In this document: piece by piece, positions 39,866-48,866 of the stretch
How the letters are laid out: each line of letters starts with the position of its first letter
How positions within the stretch are numbered: the first letter of the stretch is position 1
Assembly: GCF_900156315.1 (NCBI RefSeq)
Contig: NZ_FTNI01000010.1
Span: forward strand, 62,001-126,000
Origin: Microbispora rosea
GTDB lineage: Bacteria; Actinomycetota; Actinomycetes; Streptosporangiales; Streptosporangiaceae
DNA length: 64,000 nucleotides
Reading direction: 5' to 3'
Position numbers and translations under genes: made by a program
Notes under the pieces: generated by a model
The model's database searches: none
Seen by the model: the letters and a program-made list of their open reading frames with translations, nothing else
Told to the model about the DNA's origin: nothing

Positions 39866-40480
39866 GTGACCACCCTGAGGCCCGTCTCCACCGTCGAGGC
39901 GCTCGCCGCCGCGCTGCGCGAGCGGGTGCTGTCCGGGGACATCGAGCCGGGGGCCGCGCTGCCCGAGCAGGAGCTGTCCGCCCGATACGGCGTGGCCCGC
40001 CCCACCGTGCGGGAGGCGCTGGCGCTGCTCGTCCACGAGGGACTGCTGCGGCGCGAGCGCAACCGCAGCGCGTACGTCCCGGTGCTCACCTCCGCCGACC
40101 TCGCCGACCTCATGTACGTGCGCGCGCCGCTGGAGGAACTGATGGCGCAGGCCGTCGCGGGCCGCCGGGTGGCGGCGGCGGAGGAGGCGCTGGACCGCCT
40201 GTCCGGCCTGCCGGCCGGCGCGCCCTGGGCGGCCGTGGTGGCCGAGCACATGGCGCTGCACGAGGCGCTCGTCGCCGCCGCCGGAAGCCCCCGCCTGGAG
40301 CGCCTGTACGCCACGCTCGCGGCCGAGACGCGGCTCGGGCTGGTCGGGCTCAGGCACTCCTACGAGGATCCCCACGAGCTCGCCGCGGAGCACGCCGCGC
40401 TGCTGCGCCTCATCGCCGAGGGGCCGGCGGACGCGGCCGTCCACGCGATGCGCGAGCACCTGCGGTGGCGGCACGCCTGA
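39866..40480 (+). CDS. GntR family regulator, FCD (FadR) subfamily
   Basis: A 204-residue regulator. The wHTH (about 8-72) reads ALRERVLSGDIEPGAALPEQ, then RYGVARPTVREALALLVHEG, typical of GntR. The C-terminal FCD domain (about 80-200) has metal/ligand-site His in AVVAEHMALHEALV and EHAALLRLI, which suggests a metal-bound carboxylate effector. GTG at 39866. It is co-transcribed with the EamA transporter and probably represses it through TTGTCAGACAA upstream. Confidence 0.88.
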   Translation: MTTLRPVSTVEALAAALRERVLSGDIEPGAALPEQELSARYGVARPTVREALALLVHEGLLRRERNRSAYVPVLTSADLADLMYVRAPLEELMAQAVAGRRVAAAEEALDRLSGLPAGAPWAAVVAEHMALHEALVAAAGSPRLERLYATLAAETRLGLVGLRHSYEDPHELAAEHAALLRLIAEGPADAAVHAMREHLRWRHA

Positions 40481-40556
40481 GCCCGGAGGCGCTCCGGGCG
40501 GCCGGAGATCCGGATTCCCTTGCACGGCCCCGCTTCAAGTCGTCACAATCGCGCCC

Positions 40557-40928
40557 ATGCACGGCAACCCTGTGCCGGACACCTATGTGTACGTCACCGA
40601 AGAAGGCGTGACACGTCACTACGCCGACGGCAGCGTCGAGGCCCTCGCTTGGGAGGACGTGGTCGAGGTCCGCGTCGGCGGCCATGACGACCAGGATCCG
40701 CCCGGCCAGCCGGAGGACGTCTTCATCGTCCTGCTGGACCGTGAGGGCGAGGGCTGCGTGGTGCCGCACTCGGCGACGGACGCGAGCTTCCTGTCCCGGT
40801 TGCGCTACCTGCCGGACTTCGACCTCGAACGCCTGAGCACGGCGGTCGCGAGCGCGCGCTCGGACTACGTCGTCGTGTGGCGCAGCCCGGAACCGCCCTC
40901 CCCGTTGCCGGACCTGGAATACGACTAG
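40557..40928 (+). CDS. Hypothetical protein
   Basis: A 123-residue acidic soluble protein with alternating strands: TYVYVTEEGVTRHYADG, EALAWEDVVEVRVGG, VFIVLLDREGEGCVV, then a helix FLSRLRYLPDFDLERL and a Pro-rich acidic tail. The pattern of YADGSxExLxWEDV resembles small PH-like/immunity-type proteins of actinobacteria. No function can be assigned and no partner toxin lies nearby. ATG at 40557. Confidence 0.68.
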   Translation: MHGNPVPDTYVYVTEEGVTRHYADGSVEALAWEDVVEVRVGGHDDQDPPGQPEDVFIVLLDREGEGCVVPHSATDASFLSRLRYLPDFDLERLSTAVASARSDYVVVWRSPEPPSPLPDLEYD

Positions 40929-41456
40929 AGGCCGGCGGGCGCCGCGCCGTCCCGTGAATCGTTTCGCGCTGAGGCGGACTTCCGCACTCCTCCGGATGTA
41001 GTTCGGTGAGTTCCCGGGCCGGCGTGGGCCTTCCAATCGGCATCGCATTCCGGCATGTTTGAATCGGAAAGTAAGGTCGGGTGCGATTATGGAGTTGATT
41101 CGACCAAACGGTATTTCCGAGGCGTATAGGGGTAGGTATTCGCGGGATCTGCGGGCCTGCCGCGCCTCTTCGCGGTTGTATGAGTTCGCCATGTAGGTAC
41201 GTTATGTATCGGCATGTATTGCCGGTATATGTCGTGCTGAGGGCCGGTCGTGCCATCTTGGACCGTTCCCGTCAAGCCCTCCAGGTGGGGTCATTGCGAC
41301 CAATTGTGGACAGGAGGCTTACGTTCCCTACCGGGCGGTCGCTGTCTAACATCATCCTCGTGCGGGCACGCCCTCAAATGGGTGAGTCGTGGGTCAACCT
41401 TTGGGACGCGAGGGGCGTCAATCACCTGGACGGTCCGACTACCTAGGCGCGGTGAG
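40929..41456. other. Long intergenic region before polysaccharide cluster
   Basis: No coding region is supported in these 528 bp, although the base make-up is more AT-rich than its surroundings (41,040-41,240). It probably holds the promoter and a long leader for the sugar transferase operon. A small hairpin CGGCA-TGTAT-TGCCG occurs at 41210-41224 in a stretch rich in ATGTAT words. I could not pick a convincing -35/-10 pair. Confidence 0.55.
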
Positions 41457-42926
41457 ATGGAATCGCAAACGGAGTTGGCGCAATCGGGGGTGTTTCCCCG
41501 CGAAGTCCATGTGCGGCTGCCGGTGAACGTGTCGACGAGCTCCTATTCGAAGGTCCTCCTGGTGGGAGACCTGCTCTGCGCTGTCGTCGCCCTCGCCGGC
41601 GTCGAGCTCACGCGGCTGTGGTTCGGCGCCTTCATCCCCGTGTACGACCTCGCGTTCGGCGTGACCCTGACGATCTCCTGGCCGCTGGTCGTGGGCGTCG
41701 CCGGCGGCTACCGCACGCGTGCCCACGGCGAGGGGACGGAGGAGTTCCGCTCGGTCGCCCAGGCGGGTCTGGGCCTCATCGCGGCGGTCGCGATCGGGGC
41801 GTACCTCACGCAGACGAACGTCGCCCGCAGCTACGTCATGGCGATGCTGCCGCTCGCCACGGTGCTGACGCTGCTGATCCGGCACCGCCTGCGCAAGCGG
41901 CTGCACCGGCTGCGCATGAAGGGCCGGTACATGCGGCCCGTCGTGGCGGTGGGGCACCGGCAGTCCATCCACGAACTGGTGTTGCAGCTCAGGCGGCAGC
42001 CGTACCACGGCATGCGGGTGGTGGCCGCCTGCCTGCCGAGCGCGCAGTACCGCAGGCAGCGCTCCCACATCGACGGTGTGCCCGTGCTCGGAGACTTCCG
42101 GGACGTGCCCACGGTGGTCGACAAGGTCGACGCCGAGGCGGTCGCGGTCCTCGCGTGTCCCGAACTCCACGGCGCCGCACTGCGCCGACTCGCCTGGGGG
42201 ATCGAGTCGCGGGGGACCGACCTGTTCGTCGCTCCCGCGCTGATGGACGTCGCGGGGCCGCGCATCAGCGTCCGCCCGGTCGCGGGGATGCCGCTGCTGC
42301 ACGTCGAGCACCCCGATCTCCAGGGCTCCAGGCGCCTCGTCAAGAACGGCTTCGACAGGATCGTGGCGGCCGCGTTCCTGCTCGTCCTGCTCTTCCCGAT
42401 GCTGGCCATCGCGGCGGTGGTGCGCGCCACCAGCCCCGGCCCCGCCCTGTTCCGGCAGACCAGGATCGGCCGGTACGGCCGCGAGTTCCACATGCTCAAG
42501 TTCCGGACCATGGTCGTGGACGCCGAGCGGCTCAAGCCGGTTCTGGCCGCATCCAACGATTCGGACGGCGTGTTGTTCAAAATTCGGAACGATCCACGGA
42601 TCACCCGCGTGGGCCTGATGCTGCGCCGCTACTCGCTGGACGAGTTGCCCCAGCTCCTCAACGTGCTGCGCGGCGAGATGTCGCTCGTCGGGCCGCGCCC
42701 GCCGCTGCCCGCCGAGGTCGAGCGGTACGGCACGGACGTGCACCGGCGCCTGGTCGTACGGCCGGGCATGACCGGGCTGTGGCAGGTGAGCGGCAGGTCG
42801 GACCTGTCCTGGGAGGAGTCAGTCCGGCTGGACCTGCGGTACGTGGAGAACTGGTCGCTCCTGCTGGACCTGCAGATCCTGTGGAAGACGTGGTCCGCGG
42901 TCACCGGCGGCAGGGGGGCCTACTGA
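41457..42926 (+). CDS. Polyprenyl-phosphate sugar phosphotransferase (initiating transferase)
   Basis: A 489-residue WbaP/ExoY-class protein. Four N-terminal helices (about 25-150), a CoA-binding-like Rossmann domain (about 150-280), another helix, then the catalytic domain (about 290-489) with PLFRQTRIGRYGREFHMLKFRTM, shown in part, DELPQLLNVLRGEMSLVGPR and VRPGMTGLWQVSGRSDLSW. It transfers a hexose-1-phosphate from a nucleotide sugar to undecaprenyl phosphate, the first step of repeat-unit assembly. ATG at 41457. First gene of the cluster, 1 bp from rmlA. Confidence 0.93.
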   Translation: MESQTELAQSGVFPREVHVRLPVNVSTSSYSKVLLVGDLLCAVVALAGVELTRLWFGAFIPVYDLAFGVTLTISWPLVVGVAGGYRTRAHGEGTEEFRSVAQAGLGLIAAVAIGAYLTQTNVARSYVMAMLPLATVLTLLIRHRLRKRLHRLRMKGRYMRPVVAVGHRQSIHELVLQLRRQPYHGMRVVAACLPSAQYRRQRSHIDGVPVLGDFRDVPTVVDKVDAEAVAVLACPELHGAALRRLAWGIESRGTDLFVAPALMDVAGPRISVRPVAGMPLLHVEHPDLQGSRRLVKNGFDRIVAAAFLLVLLFPMLAIAAVVRATSPGPALFRQTRIGRYGREFHMLKFRTMVVDAERLKPVLAASNDSDGVLFKIRNDPRITRVGLMLRRYSLDELPQLLNVLRGEMSLVGPRPPLPAEVERYGTDVHRRLVVRPGMTGLWQVSGRSDLSWEESVRLDLRYVENWSLLLDLQILWKTWSAVTGGRGAY

Positions 42927-42927
42927 C

Positions 42928-43992
42928 ATGAAGGCCCTCGTGCTCGCGGGCGGGTCCGGCACCCGGCTGCGGCCCATCACCCACACCCGCGCGAAGCAAC
43001 TGGTCCCGGTGGCCAACAAGCCCGTCCTGTTCTACGGCCTCGAGTCGATCGCAGCGGCCGGCGTCAGCGAGGTCGGCATCGTCGTGGGCGACACCCAGGA
43101 CGAGATCGAGGCGGCGGTGGGCGACGGGTCCCGGTTCGGCCTGCAGGCGAGCTACCTCAGGCAGGAGGCGCCGCTGGGGCTGGCGCACGCCGTCCTGATC
43201 GCCCGCGACTACCTCGGCGACGACGACTTCGTCATGTATCTGGGCGACAACTTCATCGTGGGCGGCATCGAGAGCCTGGTCGGACGCTTCCGGGAGCGGC
43301 GGCCCAGTGCGCAGATCATGCTGACCCGGGTGTCCGATCCCCGCCAGTTCGGCGTCGCGGAACTGGCCGGCGACGGCCGGGTCGTCGGCCTCGAGGAGAA
43401 GCCGCGCGAGCCGAAGAGCGACCTCGCCCTGGTCGGCGTCTATCTGTTCACCCCGGCGATCCACGACGCCGTGGCGGAGCTCAAACCGTCCTGGCGGGGG
43501 GAGCTGGAGATCACCGACGCCATCCAGTGGCTCATCGACGCCGGCCACGAGGTCGAGCCCGCCGTAATCTCGGGATACTGGAAGGACACCGGGAACGTCG
43601 CCGACATGCTCGAGGTGAACCGGCTGGTGCTGGAATCCCTGGAGCGCCGTGTCGACGGCGACACCGAGGACTGCGAGCTCATCGGGCGGGTCGTGGTGGA
43701 GGCCGGCGCCTCGGTGCGCCGCTCCCGCATCGTCGGCCCGGTGGTCGTCGGTTCGGGGACCGTGATCGACCGTTCGTACGTCGGCCCGTTCACGTCGATC
43801 GGTGCCGACTGTGTGGTGAGCGGCAGCGAGATCGAGTATTCGATCGTGCTCGCCCGTTCGTCCATCGAGGGGGTCCGGCGGATCGAGGCGTCGCTGATCG
43901 GCCACGACGTGGAGATCACGCCGGCGCCGGACACGCCGAAGGCCCATCGGCTGGTGCTGGGGGACCACAGCAGGGTCCAGATCAGTTCCTGA
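42928..43992 (+). CDS. rmlA: Glucose-1-phosphate thymidylyltransferase (long RmlA/StrD type)
   Basis: A 354-residue nucleotidyltransferase. The N-terminal domain has GGSGTRLRPITHTRAKQLVP (about 8-27) with the nucleotide-binding loop, and VMYLGDNF with the metal-binding Asp. Residues about 255-350 form a left-handed beta-helix tail (hexapeptide-like repeats VVVGSGTVIDRSYVGPFTSIG), the mark of the long StrD type rather than the short RfbA type. It makes dTDP-glucose from glucose-1-phosphate and dTTP. ATG at 42928, 1 bp after the transferase stop; followed by rmlB after 92 bp. Confidence 0.9.
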   Translation: MKALVLAGGSGTRLRPITHTRAKQLVPVANKPVLFYGLESIAAAGVSEVGIVVGDTQDEIEAAVGDGSRFGLQASYLRQEAPLGLAHAVLIARDYLGDDDFVMYLGDNFIVGGIESLVGRFRERRPSAQIMLTRVSDPRQFGVAELAGDGRVVGLEEKPREPKSDLALVGVYLFTPAIHDAVAELKPSWRGELEITDAIQWLIDAGHEVEPAVISGYWKDTGNVADMLEVNRLVLESLERRVDGDTEDCELIGRVVVEAGASVRRSRIVGPVVVGSGTVIDRSYVGPFTSIGADCVVSGSEIEYSIVLARSSIEGVRRIEASLIGHDVEITPAPDTPKAHRLVLGDHSRVQISS

Positions 43993-44084
43993 CCGCCGCA
44001 CAGTTTCCGACCGCCGCCGCTCTCCCGGCCCGTCCGGCACAAGCCCTTTCCCGTCCCGAGCTCGAAGACAGGTGTGGTTCTTCT

Positions 44085-45056
44085 GTGAAGTTACTGGTCA
44101 CCGGCGGCGCCGGCTTCATCGGCTCCCACTACGTCCGTACGGTTCTCACGGGCGGATACCCGGCCTTCGCCGGGGCGTCCGTCACGGTGCTCGACCGGCT
44201 CACATACGCGGGCAGCCTCGCCAACCTCGCCCCGGTGGAGGGGCGGTACGACTTCGTCCACGGCGACGTGTGCGACGCGGGCCTGCTCGGCGAGGTGGTG
44301 CCGGGCCACGACGTGGTGATCCACTTCGCGGCCGAGTCCCACGTCGACCGGTCGATCGACGGTGCGGCCGACTTCGTGCGGACCAACGTGCTGGGCACGC
44401 AGACGGTCATGGACGCGTGCCTGGCCGCCGGGGTGCGGCGCGTCGTCCATGTATCGACCGACGAGGTGTACGGGTCGATCGAGACGGGGTCGTGGGACGA
44501 GAACGCGCCGCTCGCGCCGCGCTCGCCCTACGCCGCCTCGAAGGCGGGCGGCGACATGATCGCTCGCGCGTACGCGGTCACCCACGGGCTGCCGGTCTCC
44601 GTCACGCGGTGCGGGAACAACTACGGGCCGTACCAGTACCCGGAGAAGGTCGTCCCGCTGTTCATCACCAATTTGATCGAGGGCAGGCCCGTTCCCCTGT
44701 ACGGCGACGGCGGAAACGTCCGCGACTGGATCCACGTCTCCGACCACTGCCGGGCCATCCAGCTCGTCGCCGAGGTGGGCGGGCCGGGGGAGGTCTACCA
44801 TGTGGCCGGCACGGCCGAGCTGACCAACCTGGAGCTCACGCGGCGCCTGCTCGACCTGCTCGGCGCCTCACCCGACCTCGTCAGACGGGTGGAGGACCGC
44901 AAGGGGCACGACCGCCGCTACTCCCTCGACGACCGGAAGCTGCGCGCCCTCGGTTACGCCCCCCAGGTGTCCTTCGACGAGGGCCTGGAGTCGACCGTGC
45001 GGTGGTACGCCGACAACCCGTCGTGGTGGAAACCGCTGCGGGCGGAGGCCCGGTGA
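44085..45056 (+). CDS. rmlB: dTDP-glucose 4,6-dehydratase
   Basis: A 323-residue extended SDR of normal length. NAD-binding GGAGFIGS at 7-14, active-site Thr125-Asp126-Glu127 (VSTDEVYG), and Tyr149-x3-Lys153 (SPYAASK) are all intact. CGNNYGPYQYPEK is the RmlB signature. It converts dTDP-glucose to dTDP-4-keto-6-deoxyglucose. The GTG at 44085 opens directly onto the first strand KLLVTGG. It is followed 10 bp later by rmlD. Confidence 0.95.
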   Translation: MKLLVTGGAGFIGSHYVRTVLTGGYPAFAGASVTVLDRLTYAGSLANLAPVEGRYDFVHGDVCDAGLLGEVVPGHDVVIHFAAESHVDRSIDGAADFVRTNVLGTQTVMDACLAAGVRRVVHVSTDEVYGSIETGSWDENAPLAPRSPYAASKAGGDMIARAYAVTHGLPVSVTRCGNNYGPYQYPEKVVPLFITNLIEGRPVPLYGDGGNVRDWIHVSDHCRAIQLVAEVGGPGEVYHVAGTAELTNLELTRRLLDLLGASPDLVRRVEDRKGHDRRYSLDDRKLRALGYAPQVSFDEGLESTVRWYADNPSWWKPLRAEAR

Positions 45057-45066
45057 CGGCGACGCC

Positions 45067-45924
45067 ATGAGGTGGCTGGTCACGGGCGCCGCGGGCATGC
45101 TCGGCGCCGAACTCACCACGCTGCTGGCCGGCGAGGGCGAGGACGTCGCCGCGCTGTCCCGTCGGGACCTCGACCTGTGCGACCCGGCGGCCGTCCGGGC
45201 GGCGGTCCGTACGGAGAAACCGGACGTCGTGGTGAACTGTGCGGCCTGGACGGCCGTGGACGAGGCGGAGACCCGCGAGCGGGAGGCGCTGGCGGTCAAC
45301 GGCCACGCCGTGCCACCGCTCGCCGCCGCGTGCGCCGGCCACGGCGCGACGCTCGTCCACCTGTCGACCGACTACGTGTTCGACGGCACGGCGCGGACGC
45401 CGTACGCCGAGGACGAGCCGGTCAACCCGGTCAACGCGTACGGGCGGACCAAGGCGGCGGGGGAACGGGCCGCCCTGCGGCACGGCGGCTACGTCGTCCG
45501 CACCGCCTGGTTGTACGGCGCGCACGGGCCGAACTTCGCCAAGACGATGATCAGGCTCGCCGCCGGGGGCGACCCGGTGCGCGTGGTGGACGACCAGCAC
45601 GGCCAGCCCACCTGGACGGGCGACCTGGCGGCCCAGATCGTGCGGCTGGTGCGCGCGAGCCCGCCCCCCGGCGTCTACCACGGGACGAACGCGGGCCGGA
45701 CGACGTGGTACGGCTACGCCCGGGAGATCTTCCGCCTGCTCGGCGACGACCCGGACCGCGTCAGGCCCACGAGCAGCAGGGACTTCCCTCGCCCGGCCCG
45801 GCGCCCCGCGTACGGCGTCCTCGGGCACGAGGCATGGGGGAGGGCGGGGCTGGCCCCGATGCGGGACTGGCGCGAGGCACTGCGCGACGCCTGGCCCCGG
45901 CTCGCCGGCTCCGGCGGGTTGTGA
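45067..45924 (+). CDS. rmlD: dTDP-4-dehydrorhamnose reductase
   Basis: A 285-residue SDR with GAAGMLG near the N-terminus, the substrate motif HLSTDYVFDG and the YxxxK pair in NAYGRTKAAGE. It reduces dTDP-4-keto-L-rhamnose to dTDP-L-rhamnose with NADPH. ATG at 45067. It is in the same transcript as rmlA and rmlB. The missing 3,5-epimerase step is supplied by the minus-strand RmlC genes further on. Confidence 0.93.
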   Translation: MRWLVTGAAGMLGAELTTLLAGEGEDVAALSRRDLDLCDPAAVRAAVRTEKPDVVVNCAAWTAVDEAETREREALAVNGHAVPPLAAACAGHGATLVHLSTDYVFDGTARTPYAEDEPVNPVNAYGRTKAAGERAALRHGGYVVRTAWLYGAHGPNFAKTMIRLAAGGDPVRVVDDQHGQPTWTGDLAAQIVRLVRASPPPGVYHGTNAGRTTWYGYAREIFRLLGDDPDRVRPTSSRDFPRPARRPAYGVLGHEAWGRAGLAPMRDWREALRDAWPRLAGSGGL

Positions 45925-46038
45925 CGTTCGCGGGCGTCCGCGCGATAACCCATGGACGGCTATCCCGTGGCGCATTCATGGACGGTGGGGATTCGTGGAC
46001 GGATCGGTGGCGCACGACGCGGACGGGACTGTCCCCCG

Positions 46039-46827
46039 ATGACGGCGCCGGGACGGGCACACAGGCGGTCGGTGCTGGGCACGACGCTGGACGCGCTGAC
46101 CATGCGGCAGGTCGTCGCCGCCTGCGTGGAGGCGGTGGACGGCGGCGGGCGGCTCGACATCGGCGTGGTTAACGCCGCGAAGATCGTCACCATGCGCAGG
46201 GACCCCGAGCTGCGGCGGTCGGTGCTCGACTGCGACCTCGTCCTCGCCGACGGGCAGGCCGTCGTGTGGGCCGCGTGCCTGCTGGGCCACCGGCTGCCGG
46301 AACGCGTGGCCGGGATCGACCTGTTCACGGAGCTGCTGGCCGAGGGGGAGCGGCGCGGATACCGGCCGTACTTCCTCGGGGCCACGCCGGAGGTGCTCGC
46401 CCTGCTGATCGAGCGGGTACGGCGCGACTTCCCCGGCCTGCGGATCGCCGGGTACCGCGACGGCTACTTCCCGGCCGAGGAGTCCGCGCGGGTGGCGGAG
46501 GAGATCGCGCTGTCCGGAGCCGACCTGCTGTTCCTCGGCATGACCTCGCCGAAGAAGGAGATCTTCGTCCGCGACTGGGGTGAGGCCACCGGGGCCAAGG
46601 TCGTGCACGGGGTGGGCGGCGCCTTCGACGTGCTGTCCGGACGCACCCGCCGGGCGCCGCGCGCCTGGCAGCGCCTCGGGTTCGAGTGGTTGTACCGCCT
46701 GCTGCAGGAGCCGGCGCGCCTCGGCCCCCGATATCTGAAGACCAACGGGAGGTTCCTCCTCCTCGTGGCCGCGGGATTGATCCGTGACCGCGGCCGTCTC
46801 GCGAGTTCCGCCGATTCTCTGGAGTGA
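46039..46827 (+). CDS. WecG/TagA/CpsF family glycosyltransferase
   Basis: A 262-residue GT26 protein. Family blocks are present: VVNAAKIVTMRRDPELRRSV, CDLVLADGQAVVWA, RVAGIDLFTELL, FLGATPEVL, and LLFLGMTSPKKEIFV, ending with GGAFDVLSGRTRRAP. GT26 enzymes add ManNAc-type or glucose-type sugars to the lipid-linked first sugar, here probably the second sugar of the repeat unit. The ATG at 46039 is chosen over a start 29 codons upstream, whose product would carry a low-quality N-terminus. The next gene begins 4 bp later. Confidence 0.9.
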   Translation: MTAPGRAHRRSVLGTTLDALTMRQVVAACVEAVDGGGRLDIGVVNAAKIVTMRRDPELRRSVLDCDLVLADGQAVVWAACLLGHRLPERVAGIDLFTELLAEGERRGYRPYFLGATPEVLALLIERVRRDFPGLRIAGYRDGYFPAEESARVAEEIALSGADLLFLGMTSPKKEIFVRDWGEATGAKVVHGVGGAFDVLSGRTRRAPRAWQRLGFEWLYRLLQEPARLGPRYLKTNGRFLLLVAAGLIRDRGRLASSADSLE

Positions 46828-46831
46828 CAAC

Positions 46832-48001
46832 GTGACGCAGCACCGCAGAATCGCCCTGCTGGGCCCGGGCGCGCCGGCCGGCCTGCTGCCGGCCATGGTG
46901 GACCTGGCGGTGCGCGGACTGCCGCCCGGCTACGTAGACGGGGAGTTCGTGTTCACCCGCAGGGGCGTGCGGCGGCCCGACGGCACGTGGGACGCCGTCG
47001 CGGAGGGCCGCAGCGTGCGTTATTCGGCGATCGTCGCGCTCGGCGTGGCCACGCTCCCGGAGGAGCGGCAGCGAGCCGCGCTCGCCGGTGACACCGCGGC
47101 CGACCTGGCCGGGCGACTCGTCGGACGGCTCCCTGGCGTACGCGGGCTCGGCGACGCGGCCCTGATCTGCTGGGCGGCGGCGGAGACGGGACATCCGGGG
47201 CTGGACGAGGCGCTGCGGCACCTGGCCGGGATCGACCGGCTCGCCTCCTCGGGTCAGGTGTACACGGTCGAGGCCGCGTGGGAGCTCGCCGCGCTCGTGG
47301 CCGCCAGGACGAGGCTGGGAGCGAGCTCCGAGCTGGACGGCAGGCTGGAACGCGCCCGGGCCGGGCTGCTCGGCGGCCTGGCGTCCGGCCGCCTCTACCG
47401 GCACGTGCTCGGTCCGTCGTCCGGGCCGCTCGTGCCGTGGTACCGGGCGCACGTCGGCTGCTTCGCCGACCAGGTGTACCCGCTGCAGGCGCTGGCGCGG
47501 CTGCACGCCGCCGTCGGGGACGCCGACGCCCTGGCCGCCGCGGAACAGGTGGCCGCGGGGATCTGCGCCGCCCAGGGCGCCGAGGGCCAGTGGTGGTGGC
47601 ATTACGACGCCCGCACCGGCGCCGTGGTCGAGGGATATCCCGTCTACAGCGTCCACCAGCTCGCGATGGCCCCGATGGCCCTGCTCGACCTCGCCGACGC
47701 CGGGGGCACGGCCTACCTGGACGAGATCGGCGAGGGCGTGCGCTGGATGAGCGAGCGGCCCGAGTCCGGCGAGTCGCTCATCGACGAGCGGCTGAGCCTC
47801 ACCTGGCGGAAGGCGGCCAGGGCGGACCCGAAGAAGCTGGTGCGCGGTCTGCGCGCGGTGGCCACCCGCACCCGTCCGGCGGCCCGGCTCGCCACCCTCG
47901 ACCGGTTCTACCCGCCGGTCGCCGTCGACCGCGAATGCCGGCCCTACGAGCTGGGCTGGCTCCTGTACGCATGGCTGTTCGAGCTGCCGCGTCCGTCATG
48001 A
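46832..48001 (+). CDS. Alpha/alpha-toroid-like protein of the polysaccharide locus
   Basis: A 389-residue, mostly helical protein. Repeated helix pairs with W/H/Y-rich turns (QWWWHYDARTGAVVEGYPVY, VYSVHQLAMAPMALLDLADAGG) resemble (alpha/alpha)6 barrels of prenyltransferase/squalene-cyclase-like or six-hairpin glycosidase folds, but I recognise no known active site. There is no signal peptide. GTG at 46832 follows GGAG by 7 nt; an earlier GTG overlapping the GT26 gene is less likely. Its stop overlaps that of the convergent GT2 gene. It may trim or sense the glycan; this is inference from place only. Confidence 0.65.
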   Translation: MTQHRRIALLGPGAPAGLLPAMVDLAVRGLPPGYVDGEFVFTRRGVRRPDGTWDAVAEGRSVRYSAIVALGVATLPEERQRAALAGDTAADLAGRLVGRLPGVRGLGDAALICWAAAETGHPGLDEALRHLAGIDRLASSGQVYTVEAAWELAALVAARTRLGASSELDGRLERARAGLLGGLASGRLYRHVLGPSSGPLVPWYRAHVGCFADQVYPLQALARLHAAVGDADALAAAEQVAAGICAAQGAEGQWWWHYDARTGAVVEGYPVYSVHQLAMAPMALLDLADAGGTAYLDEIGEGVRWMSERPESGESLIDERLSLTWRKAARADPKKLVRGLRAVATRTRPAARLATLDRFYPPVAVDRECRPYELGWLLYAWLFELPRPS

Positions 48002-48841
48002 TCCCGGCGCCCGGCTGCTCTCGTCGCGCAGCCAGGTCGTGTAGTCGCCCGCCCGTACGGCGCGGCGCGCCCTGCGCCGCGCCAGCACGGTGACGGAGGC
48101 GAAGACGGCCGCCGCCGGGAGCAGCCACGGCTCCCGTGCGGCGATGCGGACCAGGTCGCCCAGGCTCGTGCGCGCGGACGGCCCGCCCGGACCGGTCTCG
48201 CGCTCCAGCTCGCTCACGCTGGTCGCCGCACGGACGCGGCGGCGCAGCAGGTCGGCGAACGTGCGGGGGGTCTGGATCCCGGCCCGCGCCTCCGCCACGA
48301 CCGTCCGCTCGTCCTCGCCGAACGCCAGGGAGGCGGCCAGGTCGTCGGCCATGACCGGCGGGAGCGCGCGGATCCGGTCGTTGCCCGCCTCGGTGACCGC
48401 GATGACCCCGCGGCCGAACAGCCCCGTGCGCACGTGCGGCAAACGGGTCCAGATCGCGTAGTACGCGCGGACGGCCCAGGGCCGTCCGGCAAGCGCCAGA
48501 TCGCGCTCGGGCGCCGCCGCGAGCAGCGTGCCCGGCCCGCCGAGACGGGCCACGAGCGCGCGTACGCCCGCGGTGCTCACGGTGACGTCGGCGTCCACGT
48601 AGAGCCGGGGAAAGCCGCGGGCCTCCCGGTCGCCGAGACGCAGCGCCTCGCGTTTGGAGGGCACCGGCGTGCTGAGCACGCGCACTCCGTGCGCCCGCGC
48701 GACCGACTCGGTCTCGTCGGTGCACCCGTTGGCGACGACCACGACGTCGAACTCGCCCGGCCGGGCGTCGCCCAGCAGCCCGGAGAGCAGACGACCGAGG
48801 ACCGGAGCCTCGTTGTGCGCGGGGATCACGACGCTGGTCAC
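47996..48841 (-). CDS. Family 2 glycosyltransferase
   Basis: A 281-residue GT-A fold enzyme. SVVIPAHNEAPVLGRLL opens the fold, VVVVANGCTDETESVA binds the nucleotide, and LYVDADVTVS is the DxD-type metal site. PPVMADDLAASLAFGEDER carries the catalytic-base Asp pair region. The C-terminal tail has a hydrophobic stretch (PWLLPAAAVFASVTVLA) that could sit in the membrane. The last 6 bp overlap the convergent gene. It lies 25 bp downstream of rmlC in the same direction, so the rhamnose residue may be what it transfers; inference. Confidence 0.85.
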   Translation of the reverse strand: MTSVVIPAHNEAPVLGRLLSGLLGDARPGEFDVVVVANGCTDETESVARAHGVRVLSTPVPSKREALRLGDREARGFPRLYVDADVTVSTAGVRALVARLGGPGTLLAAAPERDLALAGRPWAVRAYYAIWTRLPHVRTGLFGRGVIAVTEAGNDRIRALPPVMADDLAASLAFGEDERTVVAEARAGIQTPRTFADLLRRRVRAATSVSELERETGPGGPSARTSLGDLVRIAAREPWLLPAAAVFASVTVLARRRARRAVRAGDYTTWLRDESSRAPGS

Positions 48842-48866
48842 ACGAGCAGTATGGGCCTCCTCCGCG

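Noticed and set aside
40557-40928. Hypothetical protein considered as an immunity protein of a polymorphic toxin
   Set aside because: No toxin or secretion gene is adjacent and the similarity is only general.
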